From a virus: DNA of 37,882 bases. Shown here in pieces: positions 21,471 to 28,776 of the stretch (position 1 is its first letter; the number at the start of each line of letters is the position of its first letter). A program made the position numbers and the translations under genes. Under the pieces are notes generated by a model. It was given only the letters and a program-made list of their open reading frames with translations. It was not told the DNA's origin and made no database searches. Location of the stretch: positions 1 to 37,882 of the IMG/VR virus record IMGVR_UViG_3300037137_000983; one strand, given 5' to 3'.

Positions 21471-22815
21471 TCTTGACTCCTTCCTCGTCGACTTCAATGA
21501 CCTTCCCGTAGGTGATCGTCCCGTGCTCGTTGTAGGGAACCGCGTGGCTCCCGCCGACGAGCAACCAGATCACGCCGAACTCGGGGGCCACGTTGGGTGC
21601 CGGGCCCTGCCCGTCGGTCACGAACACGAACACGTCCGGGGTCGGCCGGAGCTTACCGACCGCGTCAAAGATCGGCCGGAAGTCCGTGCCTCCGCCACCC
21701 TTGAGCGCAGCCGCCGCCTCTTGCCACGACCTCACGATCTTGTTCTCGTGGACACTCGCGTCGCAGGCCAGGAAGTCCACCGCGGTCCCGGCCGCGCGCA
21801 GGATGCCGTTGACCTCCGCGATGGCCCGCTCCAGTTCGGCGGCTCCCATCGACCCCGAGGTATCGACCCCGACCGCGACGCGAGGCTTCGGCGCGTGCAG
21901 ACTCGGCGCGAGGTAGCTCCCCGGCCCGTAGCCGATGGAGCCCTGCCGACGACTCGGCCGACGGTAGGTGTAGTCGACCGCGCCGGCCACGTAGACCAGC
22001 GACGCGCGCACCGCGCGAGCGAGAAGCTGCTGCCACGGAACCCTCGCCGGCTTGACCATCTCGGCGGCCCAGCGAGCCCAGCCGCCGGGAACCGTACCCC
22101 GACCGTGCGAGGCTTCGTCGCGGATCGCTTCGGCGACCTGCCGCGCGATGCGCTTGCCGTCGGCCTCGGAGCGGCCGCCCCCCTGCCCCTCTTCCTCACC
22201 GGGAAGCTCGCGTCCCGCGCCGCCACCGCACCATCCGGCCCCGACCTGCGGCTTGCCCTTCCCCTCCCCCTCCTGGCCCCCTTGGCCTTCCCCCTCCCCC
22301 TCCTGGTCCTCGTCGCCGCCGCCCTCCTGCTTCTCCTGCTTCTCCTGCTCTTCCTGCTGCTGACGAAGCTGCGCGTAGTAGCCCTCGGCCAGATCCCCGT
22401 CGAGCAGGGCGAACTTGCCCGGGGTGCAGTGTTCGTGTGCACCCGGCTTGTGCTTGCACACCTTGTCGGGGCACGGGAAGACCGGGAAGGACAGCCCGGC
22501 CGGGAGCGGATCGTCGTTGATCTCGCAGTCCGCAGCCACGTTCCAGAGCCGCGCTTCGGCGGCCATGAGCTTGCGTCGCGACGCGTGGTCGCGAAGAACG
22601 TGTCCGACTTCGTGCCAGAGCACCGCGGCGATCTCGGACACTGCCCAGCGATCCGCCATCTGGGGGTCCCAGTAGAGCATCCAGTCGGCCGACACCCCGA
22701 AGGTCCCGAGCCCGGGAGCTTCCTTGGGGATCAGGCCCATCGCGGCAGCGGCGAACCACGGAGCCTTCCGCACCAAGAGAAGCCTACCGGCAGCGAGCTT
22801 TTCGTTCGAGTTCAT
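21460..22815 (-). CDS. putative metallopeptidase/VWA-like domain protein
   Basis: A 451-aa protein. The N-terminus is a metallopeptidase-like domain with HEVGH (68-72) and WNVAADCEINDD (91-102), as in the DUF2201 family. A charged, Gln/Glu/Gly-rich linker (about 150-215) leads to a VWA-like domain with the MIDAS motif VDTSGSM and GGGGTDFRP, plus FVFVTDGQGP. Such proteins pair with MoxR-type AAA+ ATPases, and one is encoded next to it. The peptidase residues look intact. A promoter of the repeated type lies 20 bases upstream, with AAAGGAC as ribosome site. Confidence 0.87.
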   Translation of the reverse strand: MNSNEKLAAGRLLLVRKAPWFAAAAMGLIPKEAPGLGTFGVSADWMLYWDPQMADRWAVSEIAAVLWHEVGHVLRDHASRRKLMAAEARLWNVAADCEINDDPLPAGLSFPVFPCPDKVCKHKPGAHEHCTPGKFALLDGDLAEGYYAQLRQQQEEQEKQEKQEGGGDEDQEGEGEGQGGQEGEGKGKPQVGAGWCGGGAGRELPGEEEGQGGGRSEADGKRIARQVAEAIRDEASHGRGTVPGGWARWAAEMVKPARVPWQQLLARAVRASLVYVAGAVDYTYRRPSRRQGSIGYGPGSYLAPSLHAPKPRVAVGVDTSGSMGAAELERAIAEVNGILRAAGTAVDFLACDASVHENKIVRSWQEAAAALKGGGGTDFRPIFDAVGKLRPTPDVFVFVTDGQGPAPNVAPEFGVIWLLVGGSHAVPYNEHGTITYGKVIEVDEEGVKNAR

Positions 22816-22833
22816 GCGCGTCCTTTCACCATC

Positions 22834-22879
22834 AGAGTAGAGTCACGCGGGGGGAACGTCAAGGATAAATCGACACGAA
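22834..22879 (-). promoter_or_regulatory. repeated promoter box, copy A (metallopeptidase/VWA gene)
   Basis: TTGACG (22862-22857) and TACTCT (22839-22834) are 17 bases apart on the minus strand. Upstream of the -35 lies the shared element TTCGTGTCGATTTAT. The start codon of the VWA gene is about 19 bases after the -10. Confidence 0.7.
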
Positions 22880-22911
22880 AGAGAAAAGGGGAGGGGCTTC
22901 GGCCCCTCCCC
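22877..22911 (-). terminator. rho-independent terminator after the MoxR-like gene
   Basis: A perfect 10-bp stem (GGGGAGGGGC with GCCCCTCCCC, 22888-22911) closes a four-base CGAA loop on the minus strand and is followed by TTTTCTCTTT. It ends transcription of the MoxR-like gene, and the next promoter box starts directly after it, so the tail of the terminator and the promoter element touch. Confidence 0.85.
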
Positions 22912-22919
22912 GAGTCGGG

Positions 22920-24086
22920 TCACGAGGCCCCGAGCAGACCCGCCGCGCGCAGCACCGGCTCCAGCTTGAGAAGCACCGGCCGGGCCTCGACAGGGGCCAC
23001 CCCGGCCGACAGCTTGGCCCTGACCAGCGTGCGCGCCGCCGGAACGATGACGTCGACCGCGACCTTCGCCTGATCCCCGAGCAGGGTCCAGAGCTTCTTG
23101 ACCCGGTCGATCTTCTTGTCGACCTTCGGTGCAGTCACGAGAGCCGCGCAGGCCGAGAAGACCGCCAGTGTACGGTCGAGCCTCGCGTCCGGCTTGAACG
23201 ACACCTTGCCGTCGAGCACGTCGGCAGGGTCCGGCAGGTCCGCGTCGCTCACGAACGCGACGAACTCCGTGGCCGCGCCGGGACCGACGCATCCCGTCAA
23301 GAGCGTCTCCGTCTCGACCACGGGCAGCCCGTGGATCTCGGCCCCCGCCAGGATGTGCGCCGCGTAGTCCCAGGTGCGCGGCGATGGCCACGCCTTCGAC
23401 AGCGCGGGGTCGCCGGCCGCGGGCACCCGCAGGTGCAACTCCGGCCGCTTGCGCAGGAACGCGGTAAGGAGGCCCGCCGACTTGGCCCATGGGCCCCCCC
23501 AAGCGTCCAGCACGCGCTTCTCTTCGGCCGCGGGATCCCCGCTGACCTTGGCCTCCGGCTCCAGCCCACCCCCGCCGAGCAAGTAGTCAGACCAGTCGTC
23601 GACCGATGGCTTCGCCCAGTTCAGGTGGATGAAGCGGTTAGCGAGCGCAGCCGCGACGTCGTAGCCCCCGGCCGCGTGCTCGACCGCGTTCTGCGCCGCG
23701 TAGAAGCGCACCCCGTTGCCGAGGGAGCAGTCCCCGACCACCCGGTCCAGAATCGAGCGCAGGAGCGCCGCCTGCACCGCGGGAGGGGCGTTGCGAAGCT
23801 CGTCAAGGAAGACCGCTCCCCGGCCCTTCTTCTGGAGCCGGACGGCCCAGCCCATCGCGCGAAACACAACCGAGTCATTGGTCACGACGGGGAGGCCCGC
23901 GAAGTCCGAGGGCTCACGCGTGGCGGCGATGATCGTCTCGAAGTCCATGCCGTGCTCGCGGAACGCGGCTTCGGCCATCGAGGTCTTGCCAACCCCGGGG
24001 GGCCCCTCCCAGAGCACGGGGATGCCCCAACGGCCCTTGGGGCCGGGGGTGAAGAGCAGAGTCTTGATGATGCGGTTCAGATCCAT
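22920..24086 (-). CDS. MoxR-like AAA+ ATPase
   Basis: A 388-aa AAA+ protein. Walker A is GPPGVGKT (28-35), sensor/insert region REPSDFAGLPV, and Walker B AVFLDE (91-96), followed by RNAPPAVQAALLRSILDR, the MoxR-type helix, and AAQNAVEHAAGGYDVAAALANRF (sensor I and arginine finger region). The second half is helical lid and C-terminal segments. MoxR ATPases act as chaperones with VWA proteins; the next gene downstream encodes one. Promoter copy B and AAAGGACGA precede the ATG, and a strong terminator follows. Confidence 0.87.
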   Translation of the reverse strand: MDLNRIIKTLLFTPGPKGRWGIPVLWEGPPGVGKTSMAEAAFREHGMDFETIIAATREPSDFAGLPVVTNDSVVFRAMGWAVRLQKKGRGAVFLDELRNAPPAVQAALLRSILDRVVGDCSLGNGVRFYAAQNAVEHAAGGYDVAAALANRFIHLNWAKPSVDDWSDYLLGGGGLEPEAKVSGDPAAEEKRVLDAWGGPWAKSAGLLTAFLRKRPELHLRVPAAGDPALSKAWPSPRTWDYAAHILAGAEIHGLPVVETETLLTGCVGPGAATEFVAFVSDADLPDPADVLDGKVSFKPDARLDRTLAVFSACAALVTAPKVDKKIDRVKKLWTLLGDQAKVAVDVIVPAARTLVRAKLSAGVAPVEARPVLLKLEPVLRAAGLLGAS

Positions 24087-24122
24087 GGGGTTCGTCCTTT
24101 CAAGGGGCCTTCCAACACCCCC

Positions 24123-24168
24123 ATACTAGAATCACACGGGGGGGACGTCAAGAATAAATCGACACGAA
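24123..24168 (-). promoter_or_regulatory. repeated promoter box, copy B (MoxR-like gene)
   Basis: TTGACG (24151-24146), a 17-base spacer and TAGTAT (24128-24123) on the minus strand, with TTCGTGTCGATTTATTC upstream. This is the best match to a sigma-70 consensus among the copies. It begins five bases after the stop of the gene ending at 24173, with no terminator between. Confidence 0.75.
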
Positions 24169-24172
24169 TAGG

Positions 24173-25051
24173 CTAACGCGTTCCCGCCTCCATCTCGGCC
24201 GCGAGCGCGGCCTCGGCGAGATTCACCTTGAGCGCGTCGAGCTTCTCGCGCAGGACATCGAGCGACTGCCCGAGCAGCTTCTCATAGCTGACGACCTTCA
24301 CCCGGGCGGCCTCGCAGCGGGCCTCGCGACCGCGGAGAGCCCGCGCCCCCAGGTCACCGTCGACGAGTTCCTTCTCCATCTCGGCGACCGCTTCGGAAGC
24401 CTCGCGGCTCACCGCCTCAGTCACCGCGTCGACCACGTCCCCCGCGCGGAGCGCGGGGATCTCGCGCAGCGTGTGCCCGGTCACCGAGCGCATTACGCTG
24501 ACCAGGGCCCGCCATGCCGGGACCGACGGACGGGGCACGAAGTAGAAGCCCCCTCCCTCGCGCAGCCTGACGCCGCCGAGCCGCTCGACCTGCCGGGGCA
24601 GCCACGCCGAGAAGTCGTCCGCGACGTAGTGGTCAAGAGCCTTCGCGAAGTCCGCCTCGATGGTCGGGGCCAGCGGGTGATCCGCCGGGGTGATCTTCAC
24701 CCAGCCCGCGATCTTCGCCTGGAGAGACATCGCGTGCCGCAGCGGCGCCGCGCTGTCGTCGGCCTGCACCGTCTCGTCGATGAGCGCCCAGCCCCCGGGG
24801 ACCGGCCGCGCGAGCCGACGCTTGTGCTTCTCGTGCTGCACCGCGCGACGGAGCGCCGTCTCGGGACTCGGACTCGGGGGAGCCCCATCCTCTGCGAATC
24901 CCGCGGCCACCCAGGCCGCCGTGAAGGCCCCGACCGGCACCGGGCCGGACAGGTTCCAGTAGACCAGGGCCCCCGTCACGTCGTCTGCCGCCAGTCCGGG
25001 CAGCACCACGATGCTGTTGTCGTCGCGAATCTGAAAGCCGTGCGTCGTCAT
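24173..25051 (-). CDS. DUF6744-like phage protein, 292 aa
   Basis: A 292-aa protein with a central domain containing VPGGWALIDETVQ, FAKALDHYVADDFSAWLPRQVERLGGVRLREGGGFYFVP (read in parts) and a helical C-terminus (EAVAEMEKELVDGDL, VSYEKLLGQSLDVLREKLDALK). The GGVRLREGGGFYFVP strand recalls DUF6744 from memory. CAAGGACG lies upstream of the ATG at 25051. It stands between the MoxR-like gene and a 149-aa gene with the same ribosome site. Function unknown. Confidence 0.65.
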   Translation of the reverse strand: MTTHGFQIRDDNSIVVLPGLAADDVTGALVYWNLSGPVPVGAFTAAWVAAGFAEDGAPPSPSPETALRRAVQHEKHKRRLARPVPGGWALIDETVQADDSAAPLRHAMSLQAKIAGWVKITPADHPLAPTIEADFAKALDHYVADDFSAWLPRQVERLGGVRLREGGGFYFVPRPSVPAWRALVSVMRSVTGHTLREIPALRAGDVVDAVTEAVSREASEAVAEMEKELVDGDLGARALRGREARCEAARVKVVSYEKLLGQSLDVLREKLDALKVNLAEAALAAEMEAGTR

Positions 25052-25075
25052 GTTCTCGTCCTTGTTCGGGGTTTT

Positions 25076-25108
25076 GAGGTCCGGGGGCTTTCCACACCCC
25101 CGGACCTC
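25076..25108 (-). terminator. 12-bp inverted repeat between two genes
   Basis: GAGGTCCGGGGG and CCCCCGGACCTC pair perfectly around a nine-base loop (TGTGGAAAG on the minus strand). No U-run follows, so it may be an attenuator, processing site or leader structure of the downstream gene instead of a classical terminator. A shorter hairpin of the same look (GGGG, then TGTTGGAAGG, then CCCC) lies before the MoxR-like gene. Confidence 0.5.
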
Positions 25109-25120
25109 GGGGTTGAGTCT

Positions 25121-25570
25121 CTACGCGAGGTGCTTGGCCGCCACGAAGAACTTGCTGCCGTCGGGGGCGAGCACCACGATCCGCTTGCCCGTCTTGCTCG
25201 CGACCTTCAGGTTGGAGAGCACCGCGTCACTCTCGACCAGCGGGAGGTACTCGGCCCGGTACTCGGCCCGGATCGCGACCGACGCGCCGGGCTCCAGCTT
25301 GGCCGATGCCGCGACGGCGACGCGGGCCTTCGTCGGCACGAAGCCCTGTTCGACCAGCGTCTTGCACGCGGTCACCGCGTCCGGGAGCGCCGAGGCCGCG
25401 GCGGCCAGAGCCTCCACTGCGACGACCACGTTGGGGTTGGTGGTTCCCCAGCCCCGCAGGGTCTTCAGCGTCGCGTTGACCCTGTCCAGGAGCAGGGAGC
25501 AGCGCGCAGGGAGTCGCCCCACGACGGGGCCGCGGGCCTTCTTGGGAGCGGGAGCGGAGTTGAGAGTCAT
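25121..25570 (-). CDS. hypothetical protein, 149 aa
   Basis: The product has a basic Ala/Pro-rich start (SAPAPKKARGPVVGRLPARC), a helical middle (NATLKTLRGWGTTNPNVVVAVEALAAAASALP) and a beta-rich C-terminal half (SVAIRAEYRAEYLPL, KRIVVLAPDGSKFFVAAKHLA) resembling a small barrel or SH3-like domain. The ATG at 25570 follows AAAAAGGACGAAC, matching the ribosome sites of its neighbours, so it is preferred to the ATG at 25618. Unknown function. Confidence 0.65.
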   Translation of the reverse strand: MTLNSAPAPKKARGPVVGRLPARCSLLLDRVNATLKTLRGWGTTNPNVVVAVEALAAAASALPDAVTACKTLVEQGFVPTKARVAVAASAKLEPGASVAIRAEYRAEYLPLVESDAVLSNLKVASKTGKRIVVLAPDGSKFFVAAKHLA

Positions 25571-25667
25571 GTTCGTTCGTCCTTTTTGTGGGTTGCGTTC
25601 GACTTGCACCAAAGTCATTAGCCGCGAGCCGGCGAATTACGTCGAACCCGTTGCGATCTGGAAGGCT

Positions 25668-25692
25668 TGGTGCCGGTGCGGGGACTCGAACC
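25668..25692 (-). other. tRNA 3'-end fragment (T-arm, acceptor strand, CCA)
   Basis: On the minus strand GGTTCGAGTCCCCGC ACCGGCACCA reads as a T-loop, T-stem, acceptor 3' strand, discriminator and CCA. The 5' acceptor partner GCCGGTG, a D-arm and an anticodon arm could not be found in the 40 bases before it, where the neighbouring gene ends. It is therefore a remnant or a copy of a tRNA 3' end, as in tRNA-targeted attachment sites. The GCCGGTG/CACCGGC pairing would suit a threonine-type tRNA. Confidence 0.45.
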
Positions 25693-25730
25693 ACGCCAAA
25701 CAGGCCCTCCTCCGTTCGGGATGCCCTTCC

Positions 25731-25898
25731 CTAGGCTACCTCGCGCACGACGAACCAGTTGATCTCGAAGTAGCAGTAGCGCCCCGCGTCGAGAGCCGCT
25801 CTCGTCTCCTCGACCACGTCGGGCTCGTTGTCCCGGACGAAGTCCGCCCAGGTTACGCGCACCGCGCATTCCGCGCTTTCGATCCAGATGTCCTTCAT
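25731..25898 (-). CDS. hypothetical protein, 55 aa
   Basis: A small mixed protein, MKDIWIESAECAVRVTW, then FVRDNEPDVVEETRAALDAG and RYCYFEINWFVVREVA. Alternating hydrophobic and charged residues suggest a small folded alpha/beta domain. The ATG overlaps the stop of the upstream gene (TGATG). A TAG at 25731-25733 ends it just ahead of the tRNA-like fragment. No family recognised. Confidence 0.6.
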   Translation of the reverse strand: MKDIWIESAECAVRVTWADFVRDNEPDVVEETRAALDAGRYCYFEINWFVVREVA

Positions 25899-26068
25899 CA
25901 GTTGACCTCCGGCTTGTGGCTGACGGGAGCGATGACCGCGTCCCAGTTGTCGAGCACCTGCTGGCGAATGACCATCTCGAACCTCTCCTGCTCCGGCGAG
26001 CGGACCTCGGGGAGCACCTCCTGAAGTTGGGGTTCCGGCATCTCGTACTCGTAGTCTTCTCGCGTCAT
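25898..26068 (-). CDS. hypothetical acidic protein, 56 aa
   Basis: Starts MTREDYEYEMPEPQLQEVLPEV and continues into a helix (ERFEMVIRQQVLDNWDAVI). The start overlaps the stop of the 123-aa gene (TAATG) and the stop overlaps the next ATG (TGATG), so it is part of a three-gene coupled set. Function unknown. Confidence 0.6.
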   Translation of the reverse strand: MTREDYEYEMPEPQLQEVLPEVRSPEQERFEMVIRQQVLDNWDAVIAPVSHKPEVN

Positions 26069-26439
26069 TAGGCGACCTTCTTCCAGGTCACGTCGAAGGC
26101 CCATCCCCGGGGGGCTGCGGCTCGGGAGAACGCTTCGGACTTCGGCTCACCGCGTCGAGCGAGAAGGTTGCGCAGTGCGTTGGGCTCCCAGACCTTTTCG
26201 GCCTTCTGCCGCTCCCGTGCCATCACGCGTCGAGCGCGTCGCGTCAATTTCGGGGAGACTGCCGGGGCCCACGGGGAGGGGGCACACGCAGGGCAGTTCG
26301 GGCCACCAACGCAAGGGTCCTTGGGGGCCACCGGGGGGGCCTTGGGGGCAGCTTCCGGGGCCGGCTCGGGGCACCACGCGAAGTTGGAAAACTCGTCGGC
26401 ATCGAACACCGTGCCGTCCGCGAACTCGATTTTCAGCAT
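26068..26439 (-). CDS. hypothetical protein, 123 aa
   Basis: N-terminal MLKIEFADGTVFDADEFSNFAWCPE is beta-rich; then a Pro/Ala-rich stretch with CVGGPNCPAC, a likely zinc knuckle; and a basic C-terminus (RRARRVMARERQKAEKVWEP, GWAFDVTWKKVA). AAGGAG lies upstream of the ATG at 26439, and promoter copy C lies 44 bases before it. It is the first gene of the unit ending before the tRNA-like fragment. Confidence 0.62.
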   Translation of the reverse strand: MLKIEFADGTVFDADEFSNFAWCPEPAPEAAPKAPPVAPKDPCVGGPNCPACAPSPWAPAVSPKLTRRARRVMARERQKAEKVWEPNALRNLLARRGEPKSEAFSRAAAPRGWAFDVTWKKVA

Positions 26440-26482
26440 CTCGGAGACTCCTTCCCGGGAGCCCTTCTGGCCCCCGCACTTC

Positions 26483-26530
26483 TAGTTAGAGCCACCCGGG
26501 GGGGAACGTCAAGGATAAATCGACACGAAT
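26483..26530 (-). promoter_or_regulatory. repeated promoter box, copy C (26.4-kb small-gene unit)
   Basis: TTGACG (26512-26507) with TAACTA (26488-26483) after 18 bases, or CTAACT after 17, on the minus strand. The upstream TTCGTGTCGATTTATCC is identical to that of copy A. The spacer also holds the C-run (TTCCCCCCC) seen in the other copies. Confidence 0.65.
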
Positions 26531-26574
26531 ATCCTGCCCGTTGACGCGATGCCTCCCCCCACCTACACCTACAC

Positions 26575-27342
26575 CTACACCCACACTGCGTCAGAAATGC
26601 GGACGAAGACCAGGGAGCCCCAGGGCCGTCGAATGGAGCGGACCCGGTTCGCCGAGTTGCCCTCGACCGTCACCACGACGTCCGCCTGCGGGTCCACCGC
26701 GAGAACCAACCCCGTGTGAACGCCCCCGTCGAACGGAACGGTACCCGAGGCCGGTCGACGCGCGACCACGCCGAAAATGTCCCCGGGATGCGGCACGAAC
26801 GCCCCCTCGAAGACGGGATCGTGCAGGAGGCGCCGCCGCCGAGCCCAACCCAGGATGGAGTCCACGCTGCCGAAGTGCGGGAGCTTCAGCGACCACCACG
26901 TCGTCACCGCGTAGGCGCACCACGCCGGCCCCTGCTGCCCCGCGGGCCTTCCCGTCCAGCCTGTCATCGCGTCGATGCGCGGGCTCCGGTTCGAGCCCGG
27001 GGGGACCTCGACCACCCCCGCGTGCAGGTCGAGAAGAGCCGCGTTGAGGGCGACGGCGGCTGCGGTGAACCCGAGATCCGTGACCGCGACCGAGGGGATC
27101 GCGGTCGGCTCGTCCGCCTGATGATCTCCGTCGAGCGTCGCCCAAGTCTTCGGGCCGACGATGCCGTCGTGATTGAGCGCGTGCGCCGCCTGGAAGGTCC
27201 GCACCGCTTTGTCCGTCGTCGTACTGAAGAGCCCGTCGGCGATCTCGGCCCCGTCGATGGCGAAGCCCGACTCGACGAGCCGCTGCTGGAGGTACTTGAC
27301 CGCGTCGTTGTGCACGCCGAGCGCGATGGTGGGACGAGTCAT
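26575..27342 (-). CDS. endolysin: peptidoglycan-binding plus CHAP-like amidase
   Basis: A 255-aa lysin. The N-terminal 75 residues match the PG-binding 1 domain: NDAVKYLQQRLVESGF, GLFSTTTDKAVRTFQAAHALNHDGIVGPKTWATL. The C-terminal domain has GPAWCAYAVTTWW (Cys), VHTGLVLAVD (His) and TVEGNSAN, the CHAP Cys/His/Asn pattern. No signal peptide, so it would need a holin or equivalent. Three TAG stops repeat every six bases at its end. It overlaps the RuvC gene by ATGA. Confidence 0.85.
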   Translation of the reverse strand: MTRPTIALGVHNDAVKYLQQRLVESGFAIDGAEIADGLFSTTTDKAVRTFQAAHALNHDGIVGPKTWATLDGDHQADEPTAIPSVAVTDLGFTAAAVALNAALLDLHAGVVEVPPGSNRSPRIDAMTGWTGRPAGQQGPAWCAYAVTTWWSLKLPHFGSVDSILGWARRRRLLHDPVFEGAFVPHPGDIFGVVARRPASGTVPFDGGVHTGLVLAVDPQADVVVTVEGNSANRVRSIRRPWGSLVFVRISDAVWV

Positions 27343-27842
27343 CGTCGCACCATCCTCCGCAGGTACTCCGCGATGCAGAGCGCGTCAGCCCGTCCGTCCA
27401 GGATGCGCCCGCGCTCCGTCTTCAACTGGCTTGCCACCGAGGGGAAGAGCCGCGACGCGACCTGCACCGCGGCGCCCTTGTCCTTGTTGCCGTAGCCGGC
27501 CAGCACGACCTTCTTCCACGCCTGCGGCGTCACCGTGCCCCACGCGAGCCCGCAAGCGGAGACGATGCCCTTCCAGAGCCCGTAGCCCTCTCCCATCGAG
27601 AACATGCTGGTCACGCCCTGACCGGGCATCGCGTGAACCTGCTCGATAACCACCCCGCAAACCGGGGCCAGGCGCAGCGCGTGCCGAACGACGGCGACCA
27701 TCGCCTGCTCGTCGTAGATCCGCGCGCTACTCCCGGCCTTCCCCGAGGGCAGCGTCGGGGCATCCCAGAACGTCACCTCGCCTGTCTCTCGGATGAGACA
27801 GAGAGCCCCGTCCTTCCCCGGGTCGATCCCGAGGGCGTTCAC
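27339..27842 (-). CDS. RuvC-like Holliday junction resolvase
   Basis: A 167-aa RNase H-fold nuclease: GIDPGKDGA (Asp7), VVIEQVHAMPGQGVTSMFSMGEGYGLWKG (Glu67 and the Phe/Gly motif) and DGRADALCIAEY (Asp149, Asp153), the four acidic residues of RuvC. It would cut Holliday junctions made during recombination-dependent replication and resolve branches before packaging. Its overlap with the endolysin gene is curious for a DNA-repair enzyme. Confidence 0.9.
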   Translation of the reverse strand: MNALGIDPGKDGALCLIRETGEVTFWDAPTLPSGKAGSSARIYDEQAMVAVVRHALRLAPVCGVVIEQVHAMPGQGVTSMFSMGEGYGLWKGIVSACGLAWGTVTPQAWKKVVLAGYGNKDKGAAVQVASRLFPSVASQLKTERGRILDGRADALCIAEYLRRMVRR

Positions 27843-28090
27843 TTCGCGGCCGGAAAGAGCGGCCCCGTCCGGTCGGTGGTGACCGTGGCGTTCTTCCCGT
27901 GGTCGGCGCTTGCCTGGACCACCAGCTTTCCTGCCAGCATGATCGCGCTCGCGAGCGTTGGTTTGCCGTTCGCGTGCAGGTCACCCAGAACACCGAGCGC
28001 CGCCACGAGCGATGACTTGCTGCCAACGAGATCGCACAGTGCGAAGAAGAGGGCCTTGCCGGTCGCCTGGAGCTTTTGTTTGATGGTCAT
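27839..28090 (-). CDS. hypothetical protein near the lysis genes, 83 aa
   Basis: A small protein with LQATGKALFFALCDLVGSK, SLVAALGVLGDLHANGK and ASAIMLAGKLVVQASADHG. It has moderately hydrophobic helices but none long enough for a certain membrane segment. GGTGGG lies upstream of the ATG at 28090. It overlaps the RuvC gene start. Its place beside the lysin leaves a holin-like role possible but unproven. Confidence 0.55.
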   Translation of the reverse strand: MTIKQKLQATGKALFFALCDLVGSKSSLVAALGVLGDLHANGKPTLASAIMLAGKLVVQASADHGKNATVTTDRTGPLFPAAK

Positions 28091-28123
28091 GCCCACCAAG
28101 CTACCGCGCCTGCCTACGTGCGT

Positions 28124-28531
28124 CTACCGGCGCCGACTCAAGAGGTCATCCAGCTTGACGTTGATCTTGTCCTGCTGGCGCTGGCTCTCGGTTGCGTGAG
28201 CGTCAAGCTGTGACTTCAGGGCATCTAGGTGGACTTGGATGATGGTGCTCTCCTTGTCCACCTTCGAGTTCACCATCTGCTGCGCGCTCTTGTCCACGTC
28301 GTACATGGACGCCCTGACGAAGAAGGCGCTGGCCACAGGCACCGCGATGCCGATGACTGCTGCCAGAAGCGCCAGCCAGGTGATGAGGGCCTTGGGCTGC
28401 GGCCAGGAGAGGAACCCACCAGACCGCTCTCGCGGCTCCGTTACGTAGATGGGGGTGCCGCGGACTGGCGTCAGCTCACGCTCTGGCACACCTTCAAAGG
28501 GCGTGGCGATGTGGTCAGTGTCGCGTGGCAT
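28124..28531 (-). CDS. membrane-anchored coiled-coil protein, i-spanin or holin-like
   Basis: A 135-aa protein. About 50 N-terminal residues precede a membrane segment (LITWLALLAAVIGIAVPVASAFFV) and a coiled-coil tail (MVNSKVDKESTIIQVHLDALKSQLDAHATES), ending in KLDDLLSRRR. A transmembrane anchor plus periplasmic coiled coil is the i-spanin plan. GGAGA lies six bases before the ATG at 28531. It overlaps the lipoprotein gene by 17 bases, the upstream gene of the pair. Confidence 0.65.
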   Translation of the reverse strand: MPRDTDHIATPFEGVPERELTPVRGTPIYVTEPRERSGGFLSWPQPKALITWLALLAAVIGIAVPVASAFFVRASMYDVDKSAQQMVNSKVDKESTIIQVHLDALKSQLDAHATESQRQQDKINVKLDDLLSRRR

Positions 28532-28673
28532 CGAGAGTCTCCGCTGATGCGTCAGGGGTAGCGCCGCCACAGTCCGCGTGAACCAGAGGACCACCACCGT
28601 CACCAGGAATGGGGCGCCCTGGGCAGCTCACCAGGAAGAAGGCTGCGATCATCAGCCAACACAAACGCAGCAT
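28515..28673 (-). CDS. small lipoprotein, o-spanin candidate
   Basis: A 52-aa protein with a short basic/hydrophobic start (MLRLCWLMIAAFFLVSC) whose LVSC fits a lipobox, then a Pro/Gly-rich mature part (PGRPIPGDGGGP). The mature part is the size of Rz1-type outer-membrane spanins. It overlaps the membrane/coiled-coil gene, but the order is the reverse of lambda Rz/Rz1 because the lipoprotein gene comes first. No certain ribosome site (GGGGGC upstream). Confidence 0.55.
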   Translation of the reverse strand: MLRLCWLMIAAFFLVSCPGRPIPGDGGGPLVHADCGGATPDASAETLDATRH

Positions 28674-28776
28674 AGTGCCCCCTGCTTCCTCACCTCCGGG
28701 AGCACCCGAGGTTGGTGCGACAACACCGGACGAGATGAACGGTGCTGCCATGGAGGACCTGTTGGCCGCCATTGGC

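Noticed and set aside
21448-23073. Plus-strand frame opposite the VWA gene
   Set aside because: Its apparent hydrophobic stretch comes from the antisense of the Glu/Gln/Gly linker.
25640-25735. Complete tRNA gene
   Set aside because: No matching 5' acceptor, D-arm or anticodon arm could be folded; only the 3' end is present.
26561-26582. Hexamer repeat CTACAC at the end of the endolysin gene
   Set aside because: It repeats in-frame stop codons, but I see no function; probably simple slippage.
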